Source of the DNA: Bryobacterales bacterium
GTDB lineage: Bacteria; Acidobacteriota; Terriglobia; Bryobacterales; Bryobacteraceae
Reading direction: 5' to 3'
DNA length: 64,000 nucleotides
Assembly: GCA_026129915.1 (NCBI GenBank)
Contig: JAHCHD010000003.1
Coordinates: forward strand, 1 to 64,000
Each line of letters begins with the position of its first letter. Within the stretch, counting starts at the first letter, position 1. Under the pieces are notes generated by a model, which ran no database searches, was not told the origin of the DNA, and saw nothing but the letters and a program-made list of their open reading frames with translations. Below are positions 25,031 through 33,926 of the stretch, piece after piece. The position numbers and the translations under genes were made by a program.

Positions 25031-26400
25031 GGCAAGGCCTCCTCCACGGCAGCGAGCGAGTTCGTCCCTTCAGCCAGCCATCTAGCGAGAGCGTCGGTAG
25101 CAATCCGGCAAACCTCGGCATGGCGTGCTTTGCGGTCTTTCCGGTACAGTTTCTGCCGCTCCTCATCAAGTGCGGGCAGAAGGTCAAAGGTAATGTTGGC
25201 GGGCTGATACCGCGCGGGGTCCGCGTGCGTCATGTAGTGGCAAAGCGAGCCTAATGCGGTTGCACGGGGAAAAGGGCGCGGATCTACACCCTTGGCAAGT
25301 CCCGCGGCGTGCTGCCCCGCCATCAATCCGGTGGCGATGGATTCCACGTAACCTTCCACGCCGCAGATCTGCCCGGCAAACAAAATGCGAGGTTGTTGCC
25401 GCAGTTGCAACGTTTCATTCAGCAGGCTGGGCGCATTGATGTAGGTGTTGCGATGGATCTGGCCGTACCGCACAAATTCCGTGTTCTCCAGTCCGGGGAT
25501 CATGCGGAAGACACGTTGCTGCTCACCGTAGCGCAGGTAGTTCTGGAAGCCTACCAGATTGTAGCTGTCGGCGCGGACATTTTCCTGCCGCAATTGCACG
25601 GCGGCATAGGGCCAGCGTCCAGTCCGCGGATCTGTTAGGCCTACGGGCTTCATGGGGCCAAAGCGTAGCGTATCACGCCCGCGGCGGGCGATTTCCTCAA
25701 TCGGCAGGCAGGACTCGAAGTAGGGAACGTCGTCCGGAATGTGCGGGCTGTACTGTCCCGCTTCGAGCAGAGCATCGATGAACCGGCCGTATTCCTCCTG
25801 GTTCAAGGGGCAGTTGACGTAGTCAGCGCTGTCTTCAAGACCCTTGTCGTAGCGATTGGCGCGGAAGGCCACATCCATGTTCACGGAATCAGCCCACACG
25901 ATGGGGCTGATGGAATCGTAGAAGTACAATCGCTCACTGCCCGTCACTGAAGCAATAGCCCCCGCCAGGGCATCGCTCGTTAGGGGCCCCGTCGCAAGCA
26001 CAACTATCCCACTGTCAGGAATCTCCCGTACTTCCTCGCGCTGGATACGGATGCGCGGATGCCGTTCCAGTGCTTGCCCGATCTCAGCACTGAACCGTTC
26101 GCGGTCAACAGTAAGGGCGTTGCCTCCGGGAACGCGGGCGCGGTCGGCGACCTGCATCAGCAGGCTTCCCACCCGCCGCATCTCCTGTTTCAACTGCCAG
26201 GGAGCGCTGTTCGGCGCATCGCTCTTCAGCGAGTTGCTGCATACGAGCTCCCCAAAGTCGCCTGTCTGGTGCGCGGGGGTCTGCAGCAGCGGCCGCATCT
26301 CAGTCAGGCAAACATCGCAGCCCGCCTGTGCGGCCTGCCACGCTGCTTCACAGCCTGCCAAGCCGCCGCCGACTATCTGAATGCGATCCGTATCCCGCAA
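25027..26400 (-). CDS. trmFO: tRNA m5U54 methyltransferase, folate/FAD-dependent (TrmFO)
   Basis: A 457-residue flavoprotein that makes 5-methyluridine-54 in the tRNA T-loop using methylenetetrahydrofolate. The FAD site is IVGGGLAGCEAAWQ at the N-terminus, followed by the TEMRP motif that typifies TrmFO/GidA. FGELVCSNSLKSD, PYFESCLPIEE and CGVEGYVESIATG are all characteristic TrmFO segments. Length is normal. It is coupled to the downstream phosphorylase by an ATGA overlap. That pairing has no obvious metabolic reason and may only reflect compaction. Confidence 0.95.
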   Translation of the reverse strand: MRDTDRIQIVGGGLAGCEAAWQAAQAGCDVCLTEMRPLLQTPAHQTGDFGELVCSNSLKSDAPNSAPWQLKQEMRRVGSLLMQVADRARVPGGNALTVDRERFSAEIGQALERHPRIRIQREEVREIPDSGIVVLATGPLTSDALAGAIASVTGSERLYFYDSISPIVWADSVNMDVAFRANRYDKGLEDSADYVNCPLNQEEYGRFIDALLEAGQYSPHIPDDVPYFESCLPIEEIARRGRDTLRFGPMKPVGLTDPRTGRWPYAAVQLRQENVRADSYNLVGFQNYLRYGEQQRVFRMIPGLENTEFVRYGQIHRNTYINAPSLLNETLQLRQQPRILFAGQICGVEGYVESIATGLMAGQHAAGLAKGVDPRPFPRATALGSLCHYMTHADPARYQPANITFDLLPALDEERQKLYRKDRKARHAEVCRIATDALARWLAEGTNSLAAVEEALP

Positions 26401-26463
26401 TGCCAGTTTCCCGAAGCCCGTCCCCCCATTGTACCGGCCATTTCCCGTCGCCGCGCCGCCCGC

Positions 26464-27567
26464 CTATCGGCTGAAGGTGAAGCCAAGCCCTGTGGTGTAG
26501 AGCACGTCGTTCGCCATGCGTCCTGGCACCGGGTTGCTGAGGTAGCGATCGCTCACGGCTACCGTCCAGTTGAGCCACTTCGTGAGGGTCGTGGTGGCGC
26601 CCGCATCGAAGTTCATGCGGTATTCACCGCCATTGGACAGATTGTTAAACATGCGGAAGCCCTGGGTGATGGTAGTACGCGAGTTCAGCTTGTATTGGAA
26701 GTCGTTTCCCCAATACGCTTCCGCCGAATTCCTTACGAAAACGGGGTCGGGCGCCGGATCAAACTTTTCCCGGTTCCACGCCGATCCGCCTTGCAGATCC
26801 AGGCGGCCCCGTTCGCCCCGCCACAGGTGATAACCCAAACCGCCACCAAGCACCACGCGAAGGTCCAGCGACTGGAACTTGTCGTATTCGTAGTCGTTGA
26901 AGGAGTTGAAGAAGAAACTCTTGGCAATGTTGCGGTTGTAGGCCCAGCCGCCGCGAATCGCCTCCGCCGTTTGTTCGCTGTCATCTTGCCCAATCAGCCG
27001 CGCGGACGAGCGGATAGAATTGAAGTACGCCGTGGTCTTGCTGGTGCTGCTGGCACGCACAAAGGTGAAAGGTGTAGTAATCGTCAGGGTCTCCGCGTTG
27101 CCTTGGGCTCCCGCAATGTTGAGGCTGCCCGTGACGGCCCATAGATCCAGTAGACCGGGACGCAGAAACCGCTCGTAGGTCGCTTGTTCGGCATCATTGC
27201 GCAACGCCGCTACTTCTGCTTGAGGAACGGTACGAGTGGCCCCCGGCGTCGCCACCTCGACGTTGCCATCACTGGCTTGAAGGGTAGCCTTCAAGCTTTC
27301 ACCGTCCACCAGCACCACGTTCAGCGGATTCTCCGTCTTCACGGTTTCAATCTCCGCCCATGGCAGTGTGATGGTGCCAAAATGCACGCTCTTGATCGTT
27401 AGCGTATCTCCGTCTTTCTTAACAATCTCGCCGGTCACCCGGTCTCCATTCTTCATCAGCACTTCATCCGCCAAGACGGCTTGCGCCAGCATCATGGCAA
27501 CGCCGCAGCAGATGAATACCCGCATCGATCGTCGTAGAATGTCTTCCAGCCTCATAGTCGGTCTCAT
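26464..27567 (-). CDS. DUF481 outer-membrane-type protein
   Basis: A 367-residue protein with a signal peptide (VFICCGVAMMLAQAVLA). An SH3-like N-terminal segment (about 33-110, MKNGDRVTGEIVKKDGD) is followed by a DUF481 beta-barrel-like domain (about 135-367) with alternating strands, ending in aromatic/polar LGFTFSR. DUF481 proteins are predicted outer-membrane barrels of unknown function induced by salt or acid in some bacteria. ATG 27567 is used because AAAGGAAG lies four bases upstream; in-frame ATGs at 27555 and 27525 are alternatives. It is separated from trmFO by 63 bases and reads in the same direction. Confidence 0.78.
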   Translation of the reverse strand: MRPTMRLEDILRRSMRVFICCGVAMMLAQAVLADEVLMKNGDRVTGEIVKKDGDTLTIKSVHFGTITLPWAEIETVKTENPLNVVLVDGESLKATLQASDGNVEVATPGATRTVPQAEVAALRNDAEQATYERFLRPGLLDLWAVTGSLNIAGAQGNAETLTITTPFTFVRASSTSKTTAYFNSIRSSARLIGQDDSEQTAEAIRGGWAYNRNIAKSFFFNSFNDYEYDKFQSLDLRVVLGGGLGYHLWRGERGRLDLQGGSAWNREKFDPAPDPVFVRNSAEAYWGNDFQYKLNSRTTITQGFRMFNNLSNGGEYRMNFDAGATTTLTKWLNWTVAVSDRYLSNPVPGRMANDVLYTTGLGFTFSR

Positions 27568-28409
27568 TACTTCCTTTATTCACAATTGGCACAAACCCTT
27601 TGGATGCGGTGCGGTCAAACCAGGCGCCTGAAATTCTAAAGAATTCACATTCGTGCCCCAGTGTCACAGGAACCTATCCTGCTCCATCATCACGATCTCG
27701 CCACAAGGGGTCTTCTCATTGTCAGCACGTCAGTTCGGTCGGTGCAAACTCTGCCCGCGGTTGGCTCCCATGGCGATAACAACCACTCCACGTCGTCCCG
27801 CGGATTCTTCGCTCCTGCTTGTGACCCACGGCACCGGTTACCTGTCCTGTTCTGCGCGAACGTCAGAATCGCTTGAGACGAACAATGTCAGACTGAGATC
27901 TCCTGGACACCACCGTTGTGATGGGTGCCGCGGCGCTGGCCATCGCTGTCGCCTGGATGGGTCATGCAGAGAATCATCCGTGATATCGCCGCGGGATCCT
28001 ATTTGGGGAACATGGCGAAAGAGGGAAAGCCCAAGGAAGTAGTCGGCCGGGAAGGCACACCGGTTGCGATCACCGCAACCCACGCTGCACTAGAAACCAA
28101 CGGCAAGGAACTCTTGTGCCCACCGGCAGTTTTTTTGCAGGTCGCCATGCAGTAGTGGACCGGCAAGAGCGTCGCCAGCGACGACGATCGCAGCTTGTGG
28201 AAGTTGAGGGGCGTATGCTGGATTCCAAGTTCAAGAGACCCATCTGCGGGTCGCCACGAGCCGGGGACCGTTTGCGTGCGCAGCTTGAGCAGTGAACCGT
28301 GATCTCCAGGCAGAACGGCCGGCCACGGCGATGGATATGCTGGGAATTCAACTCCGATGGGCCGCCCGGTAGTCGTCGCCCCTCGGAAACTTCGCTACCA
28401 TAGGAGGCC
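27568..28409. other. Unassigned 840-bp region
   Basis: No gene can be supported. Small frames on both strands lack Shine-Dalgarno sites and recognisable products. Near 27900-27990 one frame encodes a short Ala-rich hydrophobic stretch (GAAALAIAVAWMGH) that ends in a stop, as a decayed gene might. A T-run follows ACCGGCAG at about 28124-28137. Base composition is more mixed than in the neighbouring genes. Confidence 0.5.
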
Positions 28410-29120
28410 ATGCCCCACGCCACGGAACCTTTGCTGGCGCCTCCCTCGCGCGCTCGCTACCAGGCCCATCGGCTAATGGAAACCGAGCTTCTCGATTCCG
28501 TTCCTGCGTGCGACGCAGAGGACAATCTGCGCGATCTGGCGCGCATTAACCGCCTGTTTGGCGGTTTTCGCATCCTTCGGTCGCAGTTACGGAAGGTCTC
28601 ATCCTCACTAAGCGGAACGCGAATTCTGGATGTGGCTGCGGGTTCAACGCTTACTGCGCGATGGCTTCAGCGCGCCCTCCCCGATGCCGATGTCATTAGC
28701 ACTGACCTGCGCCAGGATCTCCTCGGCTTGGGCTCCGGACCGCGGGTTGCAGCCGATGCCCTCTCCCTGCCCTTTGCCAGCGGAAGCGTTCCCATTGTGA
28801 TTTCCACCCTCTTTTTGCATCACCTTCCCGAGGAGGCACTGGGCGTGGCTCTCCGCGAGATGCTGCGCGTATCAAGCCAGGGCGTTGTCGCCGTGGACCT
28901 GCTGCGACACCCGCTGGCCTTTCACTTCCTGCGTCAATCGCGACCCTTGTTCCGGTGGCATCCAATGACGGTCGGAGACGGCCAGCGCTCGGTACAGGCA
29001 GCATTTACCGCACCGGAGATGCGTGCTCTGCTCGGACGCGAAGGACTACCCCAGGCACAGGTACGTGTCCATCATCCATGGTTTCGCCTTTCAGTAACCA
29101 TTCCTAAGAACGGCAGGTAA
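28410..29120 (+). CDS. Class I SAM-dependent methyltransferase
   Basis: A 236-residue methyltransferase with motif I TRILDVAAGSTLTARWL near residues 69-85. An acidic strand-2 end (VISTDLRQD) and the motif II/III region ADALSLPFASGSVPIVIS follow, then LREMLRVSSQGVVAVD. Its N-terminal YQAHRLMETELLD and C-terminal FRLSVT layout match the small methyltransferases often found with type III polyketide synthases and a flavoprotein. Such a flavoprotein occurs two genes downstream, but no polyketide synthase does. The substrate is unknown. Upstream bases ATAGGAGGCC give a strong ribosome binding site. Cytoplasmic. Confidence 0.82.
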   Translation: MPHATEPLLAPPSRARYQAHRLMETELLDSVPACDAEDNLRDLARINRLFGGFRILRSQLRKVSSSLSGTRILDVAAGSTLTARWLQRALPDADVISTDLRQDLLGLGSGPRVAADALSLPFASGSVPIVISTLFLHHLPEEALGVALREMLRVSSQGVVAVDLLRHPLAFHFLRQSRPLFRWHPMTVGDGQRSVQAAFTAPEMRALLGREGLPQAQVRVHHPWFRLSVTIPKNGR

Positions 29121-29163
29121 CAGGCATATCCTGTCCGCGCGCGGCGGTGCTATCCTCAGGCTT

Positions 29164-30099
29164 GTGAAGAAGATCTTGTTGGCGATTCTGTTGCTCATTG
29201 CGGCGGGGGTTGTGGTGCGAACCAGCTACCCGGAACAAAGTGGGGCGGCATGGCAATCGCTCAGCGGCCAAAGCCCCCATTGCTCTCTCTCTCTCGCTTG
29301 GATGGCGCCGTCGCAGGCCAAACAGCAGGTGGCGGCCAAAGATGCCTTCATCGATCGTTTGAAACTGGGCGCGCGCGACCAAGCCTACGAGCGCTGGGAC
29401 CTCAGCAACGGCGCAGGCTCGGCGCCCAGACACTTCTGGATCCCCGCCGGCAACCGCTGGATTCTCCCCTTTAATCTCGCCGAACAGCTTCGGGACATCT
29501 ACCAGACCAGCGGCGCCTGGGGTATCCGTGAGGGTGACGTTGTTCTGGATTGCGGGGCGCATGTCGGCGCCTTCACGCATCAGGCACTGGCCCGAGGAGC
29601 TGCCAAAGTGATTGCGATTGAGCCGTCCCCGCGCAATGTGGAGTGCCTCCGTCGCAATTTTGCCCGCGAGATCGCGGAGGGCCGGGTGGTGGTCTTCCCC
29701 AAAGGCGTGTGGAACCGCGAAGAGGTGCTCGTCCTGCACCAGGTGGAGGAGAATTCCGCTGCCGACACCGTGGTGATCGAGCAGCCCGGAGCGCGCTCTG
29801 GCGACTCGGTGCCGCTCACTCGCATTGATACCCTCGTGCAGGAATTAGCGCTCTCCCGCGTGGATTACATCAAAATGGATATCGAGGGCGCTGAAGTTCC
29901 GGCGCTGGAAGGCGCAGCGGAGACCATGCGGCGTTGGAAGCCACGGCTGGCCCTGGCAGCCTATCACAAGGCCGACGACCCAGTGACACTGCCTGCAATT
30001 GTGCACCGCGCCGTTCCGGAATACCGCTCTCGGTGCGCGAGCTGCATTCTCGACGAAGCAGGTCTGCGCCCGGAAGTGATCCTTATGTCCACGGAGTAG
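29164..30099 (+). CDS. Membrane-anchored FkbM-family methyltransferase
   Basis: A 311-residue FkbM-type methyltransferase starting with GTG. The first 20 residues form a basic-then-hydrophobic helix (KKILLAILLLIAAGVVV) that should anchor it in the inner membrane or act as a signal. The SAM-binding motif is VVLDCGAHVGAF near 127-137, the acidic ribose-binding end is AIEPSPRNVECL, and the family hallmark IKMDIEGAE appears near 240. FkbM enzymes O-methylate sugars or small metabolites. A membrane-anchored form is unusual and suggests a lipid-linked or envelope substrate. It lies 43 bases after the first methyltransferase and 19 bases before the flavoprotein gene. Confidence 0.85.
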   Translation: MKKILLAILLLIAAGVVVRTSYPEQSGAAWQSLSGQSPHCSLSLAWMAPSQAKQQVAAKDAFIDRLKLGARDQAYERWDLSNGAGSAPRHFWIPAGNRWILPFNLAEQLRDIYQTSGAWGIREGDVVLDCGAHVGAFTHQALARGAAKVIAIEPSPRNVECLRRNFAREIAEGRVVVFPKGVWNREEVLVLHQVEENSAADTVVIEQPGARSGDSVPLTRIDTLVQELALSRVDYIKMDIEGAEVPALEGAAETMRRWKPRLALAAYHKADDPVTLPAIVHRAVPEYRSRCASCILDEAGLRPEVILMSTE

Positions 30100-30118
30100 C
30101 CAAGGGCTGCTGGCGCCG

Positions 30119-31105
30119 ATGCAACAGGTAGTCTCAATTCACGGGGGTGCTCTCGCGGGCTGCGCGGCGGCACTCGCAGCTCTGCGGGCCGGCGCTGGCG
30201 CCGTGCGCGTCTTCGAGAAATCCCGTTTCCCGCGCCACAAGGTCTGCGGCGAGTTCCTCTCAAACGGCGTCGAAGCTGTGCTGCGCAACCTCTCTCTCTG
30301 GGATGGCTTCCAGTCCCTCGCTCCGGCGCCGATCTCCCGGATAGCTCTGCATTTCCCCCGAAAGTCCTCCCACTTGGAGCTCCCGAAGCCCTGCTGGGGC
30401 ATCAGTCGTTTCGCCCTCGACGTCTGGCTCATGCGCCAGGCGATCACAGCCGGCGTGGAATGGCGCACCGAACCCGCACCCCGCGCGGATGGGCCTACCG
30501 TGCTCGCCTTCGGTCGCAAGGATACCGCCTCTAAGGGCCACCGCACCTTTGGGTTCAAGGCGCATCATCGCGGTACCATTAGCGACTCCATCGAACTGTT
30601 CTTCTTCGACGGATGCTATGTGGGGGTAAATCCGGCCGAGAATGGTATCACCAATGTCTGTGGTCTCGGCCCTGAGTCAGTGCTGAAGGCCCACGGCTTC
30701 GACTACGACGCTCTTTGCCGGCGCAGCCCCGCGCTCGCCGAGCGACTCCAATCTCTCACGCGGCACATGGACTGGCTTTCCGTAGGGCCACTGGTTTATG
30801 GAAACCGATTTCACTCTCCCGGCGAAGGATCGGTTTACCCGGCAGGCGACGCCCTCGGCTTCGTCGATCCCTTCACGGGAACAGGCATGCTCAATGCCCT
30901 GCTAAGCGGCGCTCTCGCCGGGCGAGCCGCTGCTACAGGCAACCCGGTTGATGCATATCTTCGGGAATGTCGAAGCCTGCTCCACCGGCCCTTCTTGGTA
31001 TCGTCGGTGTTTCGCGCGGCAATGCGATCTGGACTCGGCGAAAGGGCCGCGGGCTACGTTCCAGCCTCACTGCTGTTCCGCCTCACCCGGGCACACCTCG
31101 GCTAG
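30119..31105 (+). CDS. Geranylgeranyl-reductase-like FAD oxidoreductase
   Basis: A 328-residue flavoprotein of the GGR/PHBH fold. The dinucleotide motif is IHGGALAGCAAA (about 7-18), with Ala where the second Gly is usual, and PRHKVCGEFLS (38-48) is the GGR signature after the first strand. The second FAD motif is YPAGDALGFVDPFTGTGM near 240-258. Such enzymes reduce or hydroxylate isoprenoids, or oxidise polyketide-derived phenols. Next to two methyltransferases it probably belongs to a tailoring or lipid-modification pathway. No synthase-type gene that would supply the scaffold is in the window. Confidence 0.82.
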   Translation: MQQVVSIHGGALAGCAAALAALRAGAGAVRVFEKSRFPRHKVCGEFLSNGVEAVLRNLSLWDGFQSLAPAPISRIALHFPRKSSHLELPKPCWGISRFALDVWLMRQAITAGVEWRTEPAPRADGPTVLAFGRKDTASKGHRTFGFKAHHRGTISDSIELFFFDGCYVGVNPAENGITNVCGLGPESVLKAHGFDYDALCRRSPALAERLQSLTRHMDWLSVGPLVYGNRFHSPGEGSVYPAGDALGFVDPFTGTGMLNALLSGALAGRAAATGNPVDAYLRECRSLLHRPFLVSSVFRAAMRSGLGERAAGYVPASLLFRLTRAHLG

Positions 31106-31160
31106 CCCCTCCGCGATAGAGCACATCGCCCCAAGCCTCCCAGCCAGCAGCCGCGCGCAG

Positions 31161-31200
31161 TTGCTTGCGGCCAAAATTGTTGTATCCTGATTCGAATCAG
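31161..31200 (+). promoter_or_regulatory. Promoter with overlapping 14-bp palindrome
   Basis: TTGCTT (31161-31166), a 16-base spacer and TATCCT (31183-31188) form a plausible sigma-70 promoter. The perfect palindrome CTGATTCGAATCAG (31187-31200) overlaps the -10 end and the predicted start point, as a repressor operator would. It lies 80 bases upstream of the cNMP/CBS/DUF294 gene. Confidence 0.4.
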
Positions 31201-31280
31201 CCCCGCCGCTGTTTGTGCCCCGATCCTCGCACACCAACTGTTCCAAGTGATTGCCATTACCACGGCTACCCATCCCATTC

Positions 31281-33197
31281 ATGAAGACCTCAGTTATCCG
31301 GCATCGTGTCGCGGATTTTCTCCAGCGCCACACCCCTTTCGATGCGCTGTCGCAGGACGACCTGCTGGAACTCGCGGGCAGCGGCAAAGTTCGGTTCCAC
31401 GAGTCGGAGGAGTACGTTCTGCGCGAAGGAGACGCCAAAGGCGAGTTCGTATGGGTAATTCAGCAAGGCCGGGTGGAGACTCTGAAGGCGAGCGCTGCCG
31501 GAGAAATGCTGCGCGATGTGTGCGGCGAGGGTGACGTTCTGGGACTCGAACTGCTGGCCGGCGACGGAACAGCCGCCTACTCGGCGCGCACGGCCACCGA
31601 TGTCATTCTGTATGGCATCTCCACTGCCCGCTTCGAAGCGGCCATTGCACGCTACCCCGCCATCCAGCGCTTCCTGGCGGCTCAGCGATCGCTCTCGGGC
31701 ATCTTCGGATTTAAGCGCGACTCCTGGCTGGATGCTGAGACGCCTTCCCTGCCCTTCCTCCGCGCACGGTTGCGTACCGTGCGCACCGGAACTCCCCACC
31801 CGGAAGCGTGCGCCGCGGCAATGCAGGCTCCGAATGGAGCCGCGGCCATCGTGGACGATGCGGGACGGCTCACGAGAACGATATCTGCATGGGAAACCCG
31901 CACCACGGAACTTGAGGAATGCGCCTCTCGCCCCCAAGACTTACCACTGGTGATTGGTGTGGATTACAACACGCGCAGCGCCATCCGTCAGATGCTGCAG
32001 TCCGGAGTGGATCTGCTTGCCATCACTGCGGAGGGGAGGCCGGAAGACGCACTGCAAGCAATCCTTACCGCCGGTGACCTGGCGCTCTTCTGCGGCCGCC
32101 ATCCGGTCGGGTTAGTGCGCGCAGTGCGGCATGCTGCGTCGCCTGACGAAATTCAGCCCCTGATGAAGCTGAGTGCGCGCATGGTGGACGGCGCCCTGGC
32201 GCGCCCGGAAGACGTGGATGATTGCTGCCAGATCAACACGGAGTTGTTGTGGGCGCTCACCAGTGCATGCATACGGCTAGCCGACGCGGAACTCAGTGAG
32301 GCGGGCTTTGAGCGACCGGTTGTAAAGCATTGCTGGGTGGTGTTTGGCGCGGCGGCAAGAGGAGATCTGCTCAGCCTGGAGTTCCCTACCATCGCCGCCA
32401 TCTATGACGACGCCAGCGAGGCGCTGCAACCCACCGACAGCATGTACTTCACCGCGCTCGCCGGCCAGACCGCCGAGCAGTTCCATGCCCTGGGCCTCAC
32501 CGGTCCTGGCTTCTCCTGGCCTGACGGCGCTGGACCCAGCATGCCGCTGTCGGAATGGAAGCGGTTCTTCTCCGAGACCATCGCTGACCCGCGAGGCAAA
32601 GGCGTATATCACCGCAGAGCTTTCTTCGATATGAGCCCTGTATTTGGCGACCAGCAGATTGCCTGGGGACTGCAACAGTCCATTGGCGAGATGCTGGCGC
32701 ATTCTCCAGATCTGGTTCCCGAGCTTGCTCGGCGGACGCTGGCGCACGTCCCGCCACTGGCCTTCTTCCGGGGCCTCGTGCTGGGCGAGGACGGGTCGCA
32801 GCGCGAAGAGTTCGACGTGGATGAGGTGTTACTTACCCCAATCGCTCAGGCAGCCCGGGTATTCGCGCTGGCGGGCGAAAACGTGGATGCCGCGTGTACT
32901 GGTCCGGAACCTCGCTCTAGCTTTGGCGGCTTCTACGCGGCGAACACCCAGCGCCGCCTGCTGTCCGCGGCTAGCCGCTTCCCAGAGGGAGACTCCGTGC
33001 TTCGGCAGGCAGCCGAGGCCTTTCGCCTTGGGCTCTTCTACCAGGCGATCTCGGGCGGTTCGCTCATCCGCCCAAGCCAACTCGAGAAGTTCGAGCAACT
33101 GCTCCTGAAGACCGCATTCGATTCCGTTAGGAAGTTGCTGGAGTTCACCGGCGCCACTCTTGCAGGGGCGACGGGAGCACCTGCGCCACCGTCATGA
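31281..33197 (+). CDS. cNMP-binding / CBS / DUF294 protein with degenerate nucleotidyltransferase
   Basis: A 638-residue multidomain cytoplasmic protein. Domains, in order: a Crp-like cyclic-nucleotide-binding beta-barrel (about 15-140), a CBS-like region (about 170-290), a DUF294 nucleotidyltransferase-like domain (about 295-475), and a DUF294 C-terminal helical domain (to the end). In active-type DUF294 proteins the motif reads GSxGRxE...DxD. Here it is FGAAARGDLLSLEFPTIA (about 355-372), which lacks the two aspartates and the Ser-Gly pattern, so catalysis is unlikely. ATG 31281 is used; a TTG at 31251 is possible. No good Shine-Dalgarno is visible. The stop overlaps the exonuclease start by four bases. 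Confidence 0.8.
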   Translation: MKTSVIRHRVADFLQRHTPFDALSQDDLLELAGSGKVRFHESEEYVLREGDAKGEFVWVIQQGRVETLKASAAGEMLRDVCGEGDVLGLELLAGDGTAAYSARTATDVILYGISTARFEAAIARYPAIQRFLAAQRSLSGIFGFKRDSWLDAETPSLPFLRARLRTVRTGTPHPEACAAAMQAPNGAAAIVDDAGRLTRTISAWETRTTELEECASRPQDLPLVIGVDYNTRSAIRQMLQSGVDLLAITAEGRPEDALQAILTAGDLALFCGRHPVGLVRAVRHAASPDEIQPLMKLSARMVDGALARPEDVDDCCQINTELLWALTSACIRLADAELSEAGFERPVVKHCWVVFGAAARGDLLSLEFPTIAAIYDDASEALQPTDSMYFTALAGQTAEQFHALGLTGPGFSWPDGAGPSMPLSEWKRFFSETIADPRGKGVYHRRAFFDMSPVFGDQQIAWGLQQSIGEMLAHSPDLVPELARRTLAHVPPLAFFRGLVLGEDGSQREEFDVDEVLLTPIAQAARVFALAGENVDAACTGPEPRSSFGGFYAANTQRRLLSAASRFPEGDSVLRQAAEAFRLGLFYQAISGGSLIRPSQLEKFEQLLLKTAFDSVRKLLEFTGATLAGATGAPAPPS

Positions 33198-33841
33198 CCA
33201 ACGAACAACATCAGGCGTGGTTCACACATACCTACGACGACAATCACGCCGCGGGCAAGGTGCGCTTCGTGGTGCTCGATACAGAGACCACGGGCCTCGA
33301 TCCGCGGCGCGATCGCATCATTACGATTGGTGCGGTGGCAGTGGTGGCGGAGGAGATTCACCTGGAGGATTCCTTCGAGGTGATGATGCCGGTCGAGTAC
33401 AACAAGTCGTCCGTGACGGTGCATGGAATCACTCGCGACGAGGCTGCGGGAGGGATGGAGGAACCAGAAGCGCTGGCCGCGTTCCTCCACTACCTGCGAG
33501 ATAGCGTGATTGTCGGCCATCATATCGGGCACGATATCCAGGTGCTGAATTTTGCCTGCGAAAAGCATTTCGGCTTCCGCCTTCGGAACCGGTCGCTCGA
33601 TACGATGGATTTGACGCTGCATTTGAACGACGAGGGCGCGTTCGCGGCCAAAGCCATGGCGGAAGGTTTCTCCCTCGACGCGCTTTGCTCGATGTTCGGC
33701 ATCACTCCTCATGACCGCCATACCGCCGGCGGCGATGCGTTCCTCACAGCGCAGGTATTCCTGCGTCTCCTGCGCGCAGCCAGCGGCACCAGTCGCCGGA
33801 CGCTCGCCGCACTTTGCCAGCCCTACTCGGTGGAGGAATAG
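33194..33841 (+). CDS. DnaQ-like 3'-5' exonuclease (Pol III epsilon family)
   Basis: A 215-residue DEDDh exonuclease. ExoI is VVLDTETTGLD (Asp29, Glu31), ExoII is in VGHHIGHDIQVLNF, and ExoIII is HDRHTAGGDAFLTAQ, with the His and Asp four to five residues apart. It is translationally coupled (ATGA) to the cNMP/CBS/DUF294 protein. This gene pair recurs in other bacteria, often near acetate permeases, where its role is unclear. It lacks the clamp-binding and theta-interaction features that would make it the replicative proofreader, so a separate regulatory or RNA/DNA trimming role is more likely. Confidence 0.85.
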   Translation: MTNEQHQAWFTHTYDDNHAAGKVRFVVLDTETTGLDPRRDRIITIGAVAVVAEEIHLEDSFEVMMPVEYNKSSVTVHGITRDEAAGGMEEPEALAAFLHYLRDSVIVGHHIGHDIQVLNFACEKHFGFRLRNRSLDTMDLTLHLNDEGAFAAKAMAEGFSLDALCSMFGITPHDRHTAGGDAFLTAQVFLRLLRAASGTSRRTLAALCQPYSVEE

Positions 33842-33926
33842 CCCGGGCCCTGCTTTGGCGGCGTCAGCCGTTGCCGCGATTGCCCAGCGTATCCATCCGG
33901 CTTGCCACCCATGCCACAATACGCCC

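Noticed and set aside
26059-27144. 361-codon (+) frame across trmFO and the DUF481 gene
   Set aside because: It runs antisense to two well-supported genes and encodes no recognisable domain.
28410-31105. Type III polyketide synthase cluster
   Set aside because: Methyltransferase and flavoprotein fit, but no synthase gene is present between, before or after them in the window, so I report only the trio.
33711-33926. Upstream extension of the M14 peptidase
   Set aside because: It lies inside the exonuclease gene, and the signal peptide is correctly placed only from ATG 33927.
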